From NCBI RefSeq assembly GCF_024806835.1, contig NZ_JANTYU010000004.1, forward strand, positions 124,001-188,000: a stretch of DNA of 64,000 nucleotides, given 5' to 3'. Below the pieces are notes generated by a model, which was not told the origin of the DNA, made no database searches, and saw nothing but the letters and a program-made list of their open reading frames with translations. Both the position numbers and the translations under genes were made by a program. Position 1 is the first letter of the stretch. The number at the start of each line of letters is the position of its first letter. Positions 8,892 through 18,498 of this stretch are shown piece after piece. The stretch is from Xanthomonas sp. 3793. Its GTDB lineage: Bacteria > Pseudomonadota > Gammaproteobacteria > Xanthomonadales > Xanthomonadaceae.

Positions 8892-9425
8892 TTATTGATC
8901 ATCCAATGCGAGCGCGGCCGGCCGTTCAAGCCATCCACCCGCACCGTCCGGCACAAGTTCAATCAGCTCGATGCGGTCTTCGTAGACCCCGGTCACCCGG
9001 CCATCGCTCTGTCCCAGATACACACCCGGCCGCACCCGGTACGTCACCTTGTCCGGCGCCATCACCAGCGCGATCAGGCCCGAGCCGCCTCCAATGGTCC
9101 CCACCATGTCGAGGGCGTCGAGCGGGAAGGCTTCCAACGGTTCCTTGCGCCGGTTCGGGTCCGGACGGGTACCGTTGCCGCCTTCCGCACTGACCCAGGC
9201 ATCGCTGAACGGGTCGCGCATCACTTGCGCCGAGTATTCGAACGTCTCGAACTGCTGCATCACCGGCAGCGGCTCCAGCGGCGGCGCAGGACGCGCACGC
9301 ACCTCGGCCACCCAGGCTTCCAGATTCGGCGCATCGCCGGGGGTAGTGGTCACGCCGCGCGTGCACGCCGGCAATACTGCAATTAGCGCCACGCAGGACA
9401 GGATCTTGAGCAATTTCATGGTCAT
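8892..9425 (-). CDS. pilP: Type IV pilus inner-membrane lipoprotein PilP
   Basis: A 177-residue lipoprotein: signal peptide ending in LPAC with the acylated Cys at position 21. The rest forms an unstructured linker and the small beta-sandwich domain that contacts PilQ (LIALVMAPDKVTYRVRPGVYLGQSDGRV). PilP links the PilNO platform to the secretin. The ATG at 9425 overlaps the TGA of pilO (ATGA); a second ATG two codons later (9419) is also possible. Length is typical. Confidence 0.94.
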   Translation of the reverse strand: MTMKLLKILSCVALIAVLPACTRGVTTTPGDAPNLEAWVAEVRARPAPPLEPLPVMQQFETFEYSAQVMRDPFSDAWVSAEGGNGTRPDPNRRKEPLEAFPLDALDMVGTIGGGSGLIALVMAPDKVTYRVRPGVYLGQSDGRVTGVYEDRIELIELVPDGAGGWLERPAALALDDQ

Positions 9426-10087
9426 TGGCCGCCCTTCTTCGCAGCGTCGGCCGCCGCCTTTTCCTGCTCGGCCATTTCCTCATCGTCCAGATAACGATAG
9501 GTCTTGACCGTGCCGGACAGCTCCAGCGCACCGCGCGGCGTGATACCGGCCTTGGCGTCCTTGGGCTTGAGGTTGATGTCGTGCATGGTCAGGATCACCA
9601 CGCGCGGCAGCGAGGCCACGCCGCTGACGAAGGCACCGAACTGGTGGTAACTGCCCACCATGCGCAGGGCGATCGGCTTCTCGGCGTAGAACTCCTTCGG
9701 CGATTCCGGGCCCGGCTGGAACAACTCGTTCGACAGGCCGCTGGACAGCGCGGTCTGCGAGATGTCGATGATCAGGTCCGGCATTTCGGTCTTGCTGGGC
9801 AGCTGACGCAGCATCTGCTGCAGCACCTGCTCCATCTGCGCGAGCTGCTGCTTGAGCGGCTCCAGGTTCACCGCACGCCCCTGTTGGGTCTCGAACTCGG
9901 TGCGCAGCTGGGTTTCGGTGCCTTCCAGCCCTTCCAGTTCATCGCGCTTGCCGCTGATCAACAGGAACCAGGCCAGCACCATGATGAACAGGCCGACCAC
10001 CACGCAGAACACGATGCGCGCCTGCTGCGGCCAACCGCCGATGTTGTTGAAGTCCAGATCGCTTAGCTTGAATGATTTCTTACTCAT
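9422..10087 (-). CDS. pilO: Type IV pilus inner-membrane protein PilO
   Basis: A 221-residue bitopic protein with a short cytoplasmic N-terminus, one transmembrane helix (about residues 23-44), a periplasmic coiled coil and a ferredoxin-like domain. It heterodimerises with PilN in the pilus alignment complex. The start at 10087 overlaps the pilN stop by four bases and the stop overlaps pilP, so pilN-O-P are translationally coupled. Length matches PilO of Pseudomonas and Xanthomonas. Confidence 0.94.
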   Translation of the reverse strand: MSKKSFKLSDLDFNNIGGWPQQARIVFCVVVGLFIMVLAWFLLISGKRDELEGLEGTETQLRTEFETQQGRAVNLEPLKQQLAQMEQVLQQMLRQLPSKTEMPDLIIDISQTALSSGLSNELFQPGPESPKEFYAEKPIALRMVGSYHQFGAFVSGVASLPRVVILTMHDINLKPKDAKAGITPRGALELSGTVKTYRYLDDEEMAEQEKAAADAAKKGGQ

Positions 10088-10868
10088 GACGCCGCCCCCT
10101 CCTGCGGCCGATTGGCAGGCGCCGGCGCTGCCTGCGGTGCAGCCACAGGTGCGCTCGGCGGCGTTGCAGGCGCAGGCGCCGCTGCCGGGGCAGCGGGCGT
10201 CGTACCAGCCGGCGTGGTAGCCGGTGCAGCGGTGCCCGGCGCAGCCGGATCCACCACCGCGGGCGCGGCGCCGTTCTTGTCAGCCTCGTTCGGGTTGGCC
10301 AGCTTGACCTTCAGCGTGAACACATAAGGCAAAGCCTTGGTATCCATCGACGAGGCTGCCGGCTGTCCGGCCGCCTTGTCCTGGCTCTTGGCTTCGATGA
10401 TGGACAGATCCGGATTGGTCATCCAACCCGAGCCTTCCAGGTTGCGCATGTAGGCACTGACGCGCGCGTTGGACTGCGAGCGGCCTTCCAGGGTCAGGAT
10501 GTCGCCGTCCTGCTTGATGTTGGTCAACGCCACGCCATCGGGAATAGTGCGCACCAGCGAATCGAACAGATGCACCATCTGCGAGCGGTTGGCCTGCAGT
10601 TCCTCGATCACCTTCTTGCGCGCAAGCAGGCGGTCCTTCTTCTTGTCGAGTTCCTTGATCTCTTCGTTCTGCGCCTTGACCTTGTCGATCTCGGCGGTCA
10701 GGAACGCATTGCGATCGGTCTGGCCGCTGATCTGCGCGTCGTAGTAGAACCAGATCAGCGCCGACAGCAGCACGCCACCGAGCGCAGCGAAGCCGAGCAT
10801 CGAATAGAACTCACGCTCGCGCGCTTTCCGGCGCTCGGCGCGCCAGGGCAGTAGATTGATTCTTGCCA

Positions 10869-10869
<1 letters not shown>
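10084..10869 (-). CDS. pilN: Type IV pilus inner-membrane protein PilN with long Pro/Ala tail
   Basis: A 261-residue bitopic protein. The N-terminal INLLPWR motif (residues 4-10) binds the cytoplasmic actin-like PilM; a transmembrane helix follows (about 23-43), then a coiled coil and a ferredoxin-like periplasmic domain. From about residue 205 to the end the chain is almost only Pro, Ala, Thr and Val. This low-complexity tail is absent from many PilN proteins of about 200 residues. The start ATG at 10869 shares one base with the pilM stop (TGATG). Confidence 0.94.
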
Positions 10870-12004
<1,135 letters not shown>

Positions 12005-12142
12005 GCCCTTCACGCGCAAGGCAATGACCCCGCGAACGTGACCCCAGTGCTGTCTTCTGCGATCCCCAGAGTTCGGCCCCAGCCAAACCCGGCGTCATCT
12101 ATACTCTGTGACCAAGAAATCTGCAATCGGAATCTCTCTTAC

Positions 12143-14572
12143 ATGCCCCGTATTCGCCGTTGGCTGGGCTGGATCCTGGCCACGCTCGTTGTGCTCGCAC
12201 TGCTCGGCGCCATTGCTGCCGGCGGCCTGTATTACGCCATTTCCTCGAAGTTGCCGGACGTACAGTCGCTCAAGCAGGTCGAGCTGCAGGAGCCGATGTA
12301 CGTCTATTCCAGCGACGGTCGCCTGATGGCCGTCTACGGCGAGACCCGACGCTACCCGATCCAGATGAAGGACGTGCCGCTGCGCCTGAAGCAGGCCTTC
12401 CTGGCGACCGAGGACGCGCGTTTCTACGAGCACGGGGGCGTGGACTACAAGGGCATCGCCCGCGCGGTGTGGCTGCTGGCCAGTACCGACGCCAAGCGCG
12501 TGCCGGGCGGCTCGACCATCACCCAGCAGGTGGCGCGGCAGTTCTTCCTCAGTTCCGAATACAGCTACACCCGCAAGCTTGCCGAGATCCTGCTGGCGCG
12601 CAAGATCGAGAGTGAGCTGAGCAAGGACGAGATCTTCGAGCTGTATCTCAACAAGAGCTTCTTCGGCAACCGCGCCTACGGCGTCGGTGCCGCCGCCGAG
12701 TACTACTACGGCAAGAAGATGAGCGAATTGAGCCTGGACGAGATGGCGTCGCTGGCCGGCATCCCCAAGTTCCCGTCCAGCGGCAACCCGATCAGCAACC
12801 CCGAGCGCGCGCGCGAACGCCGCGACTATTACGTGCTGCAGCGCATGGCCGACCTGGGCTTCGTGACCCAGGCCGAAGCCGATGCCGCCAAGGCGGTGCC
12901 GATGCATGCCAAGCCGCACGAGCCGCCGGTCGAGGTGTACGCGCCATACGTGGCCGAGCTGGTGCGTCAGGAGATGATCGCCAAGTACGGCGGCGATGTG
13001 CTCAACAAGGGCTACCACGTCACCACCACCATCGATTCCACCCTGCAGACCGGCGCCGATGCGGCGGTTGCCGAAGGCCTGCGCCTGTACGACCACCGCC
13101 ATGGCTGGCACGGCGTGGAGCAGCATTTCGATGTCGCCGCCGATGCGGATGCACCGGCCCTGGCCAAGCATCTGGCCGGCGCGTTCACCCAGGGCGGTCT
13201 GCGCGCGGTGATCGTGGCACGCACCAATGCCGACGGCGGCGTGACCGTCGTACTGAGCGACAAGACCGAGCTGACCCTGCCGCCCAGCGCCAGCCGCTGG
13301 ACCAACAAGACCCCGGCCAAGCTGCTGACGCGCGGCGACCTGACCCGCATCCGCGCTGGCGAGAAAGACGGCGAATGGATCATCGACCAGTTGCCGCGCG
13401 GCCAGGCCGCGCTGGTATCGCTGGATGCCGACAGCGGCGCACTGCGCGCCCTGGTCGGCGGCTTCAGCTTTGCCGGCAACAAGTTCAATCGCGCTACCCA
13501 GGCACGCCGCCAGCCCGGTTCCAGCTTCAAACCGTTCGTGTATGCGTCGGCGTTCGAGAAGGGCTTCAACCCGGCCTCGATCGTGCTGGATGCGCCGGTG
13601 GTGTTCCGCGATCGTCGTGGCAAGACCTGGTCGCCGCAGAACGATGGCGGCGGCTTCCGCGGCCCGATGCGGCTGCGCGAGGCGCTGGTGCAATCGCGCA
13701 ACCTGGTGTCGGTGCGCCTACTGGATGCGATCGGCGTCGATTTTGCACGCAAATACATCAGCCAGTTCGGTTTCCAGGAAGCCGAGTTGCCGCCCAACCT
13801 GTCGATGTCGCTGGGCACCGCGTCGCTGACGCCGCTGTCGGTGGCGCGCGGTTACGCGGTGTTCGCCAATGGCGGCTCGCGCGTGGACACCTGGATCGTG
13901 GATGAGGTGAAAGACCGCGACGGCACTGTGGTGTTCAAGGAAGTGCCTGCGGTGGCCTGCCGCACCTGTGCGTTGCAGGGCGGCACGGCCGCGCCGGTGA
14001 GCCAGGTGGTGGACGGGTTCAACTTCGGCGCCCAGGCGCCGGCCACGCCGCCGGCGGCTCCGGCCACCGACGCGGCGCCGACGCCAGCACAAGCCGCACC
14101 GGCGGCGATCGCCGAAACCAAGATCGCGCCGCGCGCCATCGATGCGCGCACCGCTTACCAGCTGGTGTCGATGATGCGCGACGTGGTTCAGCGCGGCACC
14201 GGCACGGCGGCCAAGGTGCTGGGACGCGAAGACGTGGGCGGCAAGACCGGCTCGACCAACGACCACCGCGATGCCTGGTTCTCCGGCTTTGGCGGCCCGT
14301 ACGCCACCACCGTGTGGGTGGGCCGCGACGACTTCCGCTCGCTCGGCTATCGCGAGTACGGCGGCAAAGCCGCACTGCCGATCTGGATCGACTACATGCG
14401 CGTGGCACTGAAGGACAAGCCGATCGCTGCCAACGACCCGCCCGAGGGCATGACCCAGGCCACCATCAATGGCGCGGTCGAGTGGGTCAAGAACGAAGAC
14501 CTGGATCGCCTGCAGGATTACGACTACGGCCTGCAGGAACAGCAGGACGAGAAGGCGTTCGATATCTTTTGA
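12143..14572 (+). CDS. mrcA: Penicillin-binding protein 1A (bifunctional transglycosylase/transpeptidase)
   Basis: An 809-residue class A PBP that polymerises glycan strands and cross-links peptidoglycan in the periplasm. It has a short cytoplasmic N-terminus and one membrane anchor (about residues 8-30). The GT51 domain contains [13 protein letters not shown] (catalytic Glu90) and [14 protein letters not shown]. The transpeptidase domain contains SSFK (nucleophile Ser460, Lys463), SRN and KTGS (Lys701). An Ala/Pro-rich insertion precedes the KTG region (about residues 635-650). The start at 12143 (MPRIRRWLG) gives the usual cytoplasmic end; an in-frame ATG at 12038 adds 35 unlikely residues. 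Divergence from pilM is common in gammaproteobacteria. Confidence 0.95.
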   Translation: MPRIRRWLGWILATLVVLALLGAIAAGGLYYAISSKLPDVQSLKQVELQEPMYVYSSDGRLMAVYGETRRYPIQMKDVPLRLKQAFLATEDARFYEHGGVDYKGIARAVWLLASTDAKRVPGGSTITQQVARQFFLSSEYSYTRKLAEILLARKIESELSKDEIFELYLNKSFFGNRAYGVGAAAEYYYGKKMSELSLDEMASLAGIPKFPSSGNPISNPERARERRDYYVLQRMADLGFVTQAEADAAKAVPMHAKPHEPPVEVYAPYVAELVRQEMIAKYGGDVLNKGYHVTTTIDSTLQTGADAAVAEGLRLYDHRHGWHGVEQHFDVAADADAPALAKHLAGAFTQGGLRAVIVARTNADGGVTVVLSDKTELTLPPSASRWTNKTPAKLLTRGDLTRIRAGEKDGEWIIDQLPRGQAALVSLDADSGALRALVGGFSFAGNKFNRATQARRQPGSSFKPFVYASAFEKGFNPASIVLDAPVVFRDRRGKTWSPQNDGGGFRGPMRLREALVQSRNLVSVRLLDAIGVDFARKYISQFGFQEAELPPNLSMSLGTASLTPLSVARGYAVFANGGSRVDTWIVDEVKDRDGTVVFKEVPAVACRTCALQGGTAAPVSQVVDGFNFGAQAPATPPAAPATDAAPTPAQAAPAAIAETKIAPRAIDARTAYQLVSMMRDVVQRGTGTAAKVLGREDVGGKTGSTNDHRDAWFSGFGGPYATTVWVGRDDFRSLGYREYGGKAALPIWIDYMRVALKDKPIAANDPPEGMTQATINGAVEWVKNEDLDRLQDYDYGLQEQQDEKAFDIF

Positions 14573-14577
14573 GGGCC

Positions 14578-14637
14578 GGGATTCGGGGTTCGGAAATGGG
14601 GAATCGGAACGGCACCGCCGGCCCGGTTCCCCGATCG
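14578..14637. repeat. Intergenic repeat family 1, copy 1 (short)
   Basis: The left arm is GGGATTCGGGGTTCGG with GGGGAATCGG, the right arm CCGGTTCCCCGATC. These inverted arms match those of three other intergenic copies at 18361-18496, 45331-45475 and 59298-59378. This copy is only about 60 bases and directly follows the mrcA stop. A short GCAGAC tandem (about 14664-14684) lies just downstream. Confidence 0.7.
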
Positions 14638-14784
14638 ATGCGCATCGGCTGGTGGCTCGCGTAGACGCAGACGCAGACGCAAGCACCGTTGCGTGATTGC
14701 CACGTCCGGGATGGCATGGCGCATTCGCCACCTCTTCATGCCGCTGATGTAGAGTCGGACCAGGTTCATTAGGGGAGCCCGGCC

Positions 14785-15432
14785 ATGCATCACGCGCGCG
14801 AACACGCCGATACGCGAACCCGAGAACGTCGCCACCGCCTGGCGCACGAAGCCGCCCGGCTGATGGCCGAAGGCGGCATCCGCGATTTCCATCAGGCCAA
14901 GCTCAAGGCCGCCAACCGGCTCGGCATCCACGACGACGCATCGCTGCCGCGCAATCGCGAGATCGAAGATGCGCTACGCCAGTACCAGCGCCTGTTCGCC
15001 GGGCCCGACCACGCAGCGCGGTTGCGCCAACGCCGCGAAGCGGCCTTGCGCGCACTGGAATTCCTGAGTCCGTTCCAGCCGCGGTTGATTGGCCCGGTAC
15101 TGGACGGCACTGCCGATGCAAACGCACCGGTGCAATTGCAGCTGCATAGCGACGATCCGGACGCGGTACAGCGTTTTCTGGAAGAACACCGCATCCCGGC
15201 CGAAGCGCGCACCCGCCGTCTGCGGCTGGACCGCGAGCGCAACGGCGACTTCCCGATGTGGCTGTTCAGTGCCGAGGAGCTGACCTTCGACCTGACGGTG
15301 CTTCCCTACGACGCGCTACGCCAGGCGCCGCTGTCGCAGCTGGACGAAAAACCGATGCCACGCGCCTCGGCCGCACAACTGCGGCAGTTGCTTGCGGAAC
15401 AGGAGGTTGACGCGTACAGGCGACGGGAGTGA
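14785..15432 (+). CDS. Conserved hypothetical protein, 215 residues
   Basis: I do not recognise a firm family. The protein is soluble, without signal peptide or membrane segment. The N-terminal half is strongly helical and basic (HHAREHADTRTRERRHRLAH; IRDFHQAKLKAANRLGI). The second half looks alpha/beta (LIGPVLDGTADANAPVQLQL, MWLFSAEELTFDLTVLPYDA) and ends in a short helix. The second half may be nucleotidyltransferase-like, but this is a weak impression. The ATG follows AGGGGAG with good spacing, and codon use is like its neighbours, so it is a real gene. It stands alone between mrcA and gltA. Confidence 0.75.
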   Translation: MHHAREHADTRTRERRHRLAHEAARLMAEGGIRDFHQAKLKAANRLGIHDDASLPRNREIEDALRQYQRLFAGPDHAARLRQRREAALRALEFLSPFQPRLIGPVLDGTADANAPVQLQLHSDDPDAVQRFLEEHRIPAEARTRRLRLDRERNGDFPMWLFSAEELTFDLTVLPYDALRQAPLSQLDEKPMPRASAAQLRQLLAEQEVDAYRRRE

Positions 15433-15533
15433 GCGCAAACGCTCCATCGCTGCGCGCGCCGTCTGCACTCATCCGCAACTGCTCGCTACGTTTGTCAGCC
15501 GCTTGGTGAAGCGCTTGCGCTCCAGCAGGCAAC

Positions 15534-15563
15534 AACAAAAACGCCCCGCAGTGCGGGGCGTTC
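15534..15563 (-). terminator. Rho-independent terminator of gltA
   Basis: A near-perfect palindrome ACGCCCCGCA-G-TGCGGGGCGT (15541-15561), followed on the minus strand by TTTTTGTTGTTG. It lies about 27 bases after the gltA stop and could also weakly stop plus-strand transcription. Confidence 0.85.
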
Positions 15564-15588
15564 GTTTACGCAGACGATCTTCAGCCGA

Positions 15589-16878
15589 TTAACGCTTGGC
15601 GCTGTCGGTGTAGTCGCGCTTGTCGTAGCCGGTGTAGATCTGGCGCGGACGGCCGATCTTCATTTCCGGGTCGACCTGCTGCTCCAGCCAATGCGACACC
15701 CAACCGGCGGTGCGCGCGATGGCGAACATCACGGTGAACATTTCCACCGGAATATTCAGCGCCTTGTAGATCAGGCCCGAGTAGAAGTCCACGTTCGGGT
15801 ACAGCTTGCGCTGCACGAAGTAGTCGTCCTTCAGCGCGGCTTCTTCCAGCTTCAACGCCACTTCCAGCAGCGGGTCGTTGACGCCCAGCTCGCCCAGCAC
15901 CTTGTGGGTCATCTCGCGGATGATCTTGGCGCGCGGGTCGAAGTTCTTGTAGACGCGGTGACCGAAGCCCATCAGGCGGAACGAGGAGTTCTTGTCCTTG
16001 GCCTTGGCCACGGCCGACTCGACGTTATCGGCAGTGCCGATCTCTTCGAGCATCTTCAGCACCGCTTCGTTAGCGCCGCCATGTGCCGGGCCCCACAGCG
16101 CGGTGATGCCGGCGGCGACCGACGCATACGGGTTGGCACCGGTCGAACCGACCAGACGCACGGTCGAGGTCGAGGCGTTCTGCTCGTGATCGGCATGCAG
16201 GATGAACAGCAGATCCAGTGCCTTGGCGACAACCGGATTGATCTCCAGCGGCTCGCTCGGCACTTCGAACATCATGTGCAGGAAGCGGTCGACGTAGTTC
16301 AGGTTGTTGCGCGGGTAGCGGATCGGCCAGCCGATCGAATAGCGGTATGCGGCGGCGGCCAGGGTCGGCACCTTGGCGATCAGACGGATGGCGGCCTGAC
16401 GGCGCTGTTCCGGATCGTTGAGGTCCAGGGTGTCGTGGTAGAACGCCGACAGCGAGGCGACCGAACCGGCCAGCATGGCCATCGGGTGCGCATCGTGGCG
16501 GAAACCGCCGAGGAAGTTCTTCAGCGACTCATGCATCATCGTGTGATGCGTCACTTCGTGGTCGAACTTCTTGAATTCGTCCGCCGTCGGCAGTTCGCCG
16601 TTCATCAGCAGATACGACACTTCCAGGAAGCTGGACTTCTCGGCGAGCTGTTCGATCGGATAGCCGCGGTACAACAACACGCCGTTGTCGCCATCGATAT
16701 AGGTGATGGCCGACTTGCAGCTGGCGGTGGCGGTGAAGCCCGAGTCGTAGGTGAACAGACCGGTTTCTTTGGTCAGCTTGGAAATATCGACGCAGTCATT
16801 GCCCAAGGTGGGCTTGAGAACCGGCAGAACGACCGACTTGTCGCCGGCGTTGAGCGTGACCTGATCAAGATCGGACAC
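15589..16878 (-). CDS. gltA: Citrate synthase (type II)
   Basis: A 429-residue enzyme condensing acetyl-CoA and oxaloacetate to citrate, the first step of the TCA cycle. Visible active-site motifs are [11 protein letters not shown] (catalytic His) and [14 protein letters not shown] (second His and Asp region). The length matches the hexameric, NADH-sensitive type of gram-negative bacteria. The start is a GTG at 16878 (SDLDQVTL) with GGAG eight bases upstream; a longer frame to 16947 runs into the leader. It appears monocistronic with its own terminator. Confidence 0.96.
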   Translation of the reverse strand: MSDLDQVTLNAGDKSVVLPVLKPTLGNDCVDISKLTKETGLFTYDSGFTATASCKSAITYIDGDNGVLLYRGYPIEQLAEKSSFLEVSYLLMNGELPTADEFKKFDHEVTHHTMMHESLKNFLGGFRHDAHPMAMLAGSVASLSAFYHDTLDLNDPEQRRQAAIRLIAKVPTLAAAAYRYSIGWPIRYPRNNLNYVDRFLHMMFEVPSEPLEINPVVAKALDLLFILHADHEQNASTSTVRLVGSTGANPYASVAAGITALWGPAHGGANEAVLKMLEEIGTADNVESAVAKAKDKNSSFRLMGFGHRVYKNFDPRAKIIREMTHKVLGELGVNDPLLEVALKLEEAALKDDYFVQRKLYPNVDFYSGLIYKALNIPVEMFTVMFAIARTAGWVSHWLEQQVDPEMKIGRPRQIYTGYDKRDYTDSAKR

Positions 16879-17045
16879 TGTGTACGCTCCTTCAGTGGAA
16901 GGCGCCTGATCCCACATGGGCAGGCACGTGATGGAAGTCCAAGGCATCGCCTCGGATCACGTCATTATCGCACAGCAGCATTTTGGCCGTCGCTTGGACA
17001 GAAGTCGTAGACGCACCTGTCGGGACCACGCAAGCGAAGCGCCGG

Positions 17046-17085
17046 CGCTCCAAACAACAACGGCCGCGCAATGCGCGACCGTTGT
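17046..17085 (-). terminator. Probable terminator of rpmE2
   Basis: A 13-bp stem (17057-17069 with 17073-17085, one G-U pair) and a three-base loop, followed on the minus strand by TTGTTTGG. It is 22 bases past the rpmE2 stop. The T-run is short. Confidence 0.6.
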
Positions 17086-17107
17086 CGGTACAGCCCGTCC
17101 TGCAAGT

Positions 17108-17350
17108 TCAGCGCGCGTAGCGCTTCTGGAACTTGTCGATACGGCCGCCGGTGTCGATCACCTTGTGCTTGCCGGTATAGAACGGGTGCGACGCGGAGGA
17201 AATTTCCACCTTGATCAGCGGATATTCCTGGCCGTCTTCCCACTTCACGGTCTCTTTCGAGCCCATGGTGGAACGGGTCAGAATCTTGAAGTCGGACGTC
17301 ACGTCGTGAAAGACGACGTCTTTGTAGTTGGGATGCACGTTATCTTTCAT
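17108..17350 (-). CDS. rpmE2: Ribosomal protein bL31, type B
   Basis: An 80-residue large-subunit ribosomal protein. [17 protein letters not shown] and [20 protein letters not shown] are the recognisable bL31 ends. The zinc-binding Cys motif of type A L31 is absent, so this is the zinc-independent type B (YkgM-like) form, about 80-90 residues long. Such paralogues are often induced under zinc shortage by Zur; I see no clear Zur box here. The start at 17350 gives the standard N-terminus; the longer frame upstream is a shadow of the nucleoside hydrolase gene. Confidence 0.94.
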   Translation of the reverse strand: MKDNVHPNYKDVVFHDVTSDFKILTRSTMGSKETVKWEDGQEYPLIKVEISSASHPFYTGKHKVIDTGGRIDKFQKRYAR

Positions 17351-17421
17351 GGACTTGGCGCCGGGCTGCCTGGATAAGCCGAGCATTATAGCGGCCTCCG
17401 CTCGCCCGGCGCAAGGTCGCC

Positions 17422-18360
17422 CTAGCCGGCCGCCAACGCCGCCCCGACCAGGCCGTAGAACCGCTGGTGGTCGTACTCCAGCAGCAGGTTGGCGTTGTCG
17501 GGCGCGCCACCCTGCCGGTTCCAGTCCACCAGGGTCATGCCGCGGGTGTGCGTACCGGACAGTTCGATATGGACCGGGCGCTGCTCCAGGCGCTGGGCGC
17601 CTTCCGGGTGCAGCGCGAACGCCATCGCCAGCGCGTCGGCGGCGTACCAGTACTCGCCACGGCTGTCTTCGGACCACAGGCGGGTCTTGCGCGAGATTTC
17701 TTCATAGAAGCGGGCGCGGGCGCTATCGGCCGCCAACCATTGCTCGACATCGCGATGCAGCAGGCCGTGCGCGATGGTGGCTTCCCAGTCGGCCACGTCG
17801 AAGTGCGGGAAGCCGCGGAACACGATATGCGCCGCCTCCGGGTCGAAGCCGATGTTGAATTCGGCGGCAGGCGTGATGTTGCCATGCCCGGTCAGCGCCC
17901 CGCCCATCACCACCAGCCGGCCGACGCGTTGCGGCAGGGTCGGGTCCAGGGTGAGCGCCAGGGCCAGGTTGGTCAGTGGGCCCAGGGCCACCAGCAACAG
18001 CTCGCCGGCGTAGTCGTGCGACAGACGCAGGATGGCGAGCGCCGCATGCTCGGCCTCGGCGCTGCGCCTGGCCGCCGGCAGGCCGACATCACCGAAGCCA
18101 TCGATGCCGTGCACGTGCGCTGCATCGACCGAGGGGTGCAATAGCGGCTGCGGGCAACCGGCATACACCGGCACATCCGCGCGGCCGGCGATCTCGCAGA
18201 CCTTCAGGGCGTTGCGCACGGTGTGCTCCAACCCCACGTTGCCGGCGGCGATGGTCAGCCCGACCACTTCATGGCGGGCGTCGTTGAACGCCATCAGCAA
18301 CGCCAGCGCGTCATCCACGCCCGGGTCGGTATCGATCAGCAGCGGTATTCTTTTTGTCAT
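17422..18360 (-). CDS. Inosine-uridine preferring nucleoside hydrolase
   Basis: A 312-residue hydrolase that cleaves the N-glycosidic bond of ribonucleosides to base and ribose. The calcium-binding signature DTDPGVDDA is at residues 10-18; [13 protein letters not shown] and [20 protein letters not shown] complete the active site. Length is normal (about 310). The ATG at 18360 directly abuts a dispersed intergenic repeat, whose sequence replaces the ribosome binding site: no purine-rich Shine-Dalgarno is seen. It has no obvious operon partner. Confidence 0.92.
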   Translation of the reverse strand: MTKRIPLLIDTDPGVDDALALLMAFNDARHEVVGLTIAAGNVGLEHTVRNALKVCEIAGRADVPVYAGCPQPLLHPSVDAAHVHGIDGFGDVGLPAARRSAEAEHAALAILRLSHDYAGELLLVALGPLTNLALALTLDPTLPQRVGRLVVMGGALTGHGNITPAAEFNIGFDPEAAHIVFRGFPHFDVADWEATIAHGLLHRDVEQWLAADSARARFYEEISRKTRLWSEDSRGEYWYAADALAMAFALHPEGAQRLEQRPVHIELSGTHTRGMTLVDWNRQGGAPDNANLLLEYDHQRFYGLVGAALAAG

Positions 18361-18496
18361 GGGATTCGGGATTGGGCATTCGGGATTCGTTGCGGCATCT
18401 TCGCAAGGATCGACGAGCCGCGCGAATTCCGGGAACGTCCAGGTCGCAGCAGCCCCGCTTTGACGAATCCCCAGTCCCGACTCCCCAATCCCCGCC
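18361..18496. repeat. Intergenic repeat family 1, copy 2
   Basis: The left arm is GGGATTCGGGATTGGGCATT and the right arm CGAATCCCCAGTCCCGACTC continuing to CCCAATCCCC. The arms are inverted and enclose about 75 unrelated bases. It fills the whole gap between the nucleoside hydrolase start and the recG stop. Confidence 0.8.
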
Positions 18497-18498
18497 GC

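Noticed and set aside
12095..13693. 532-codon minus-strand frame opposite mrcA
   Set aside because: Shadow of mrcA, which has intact PBP motifs on the plus strand.
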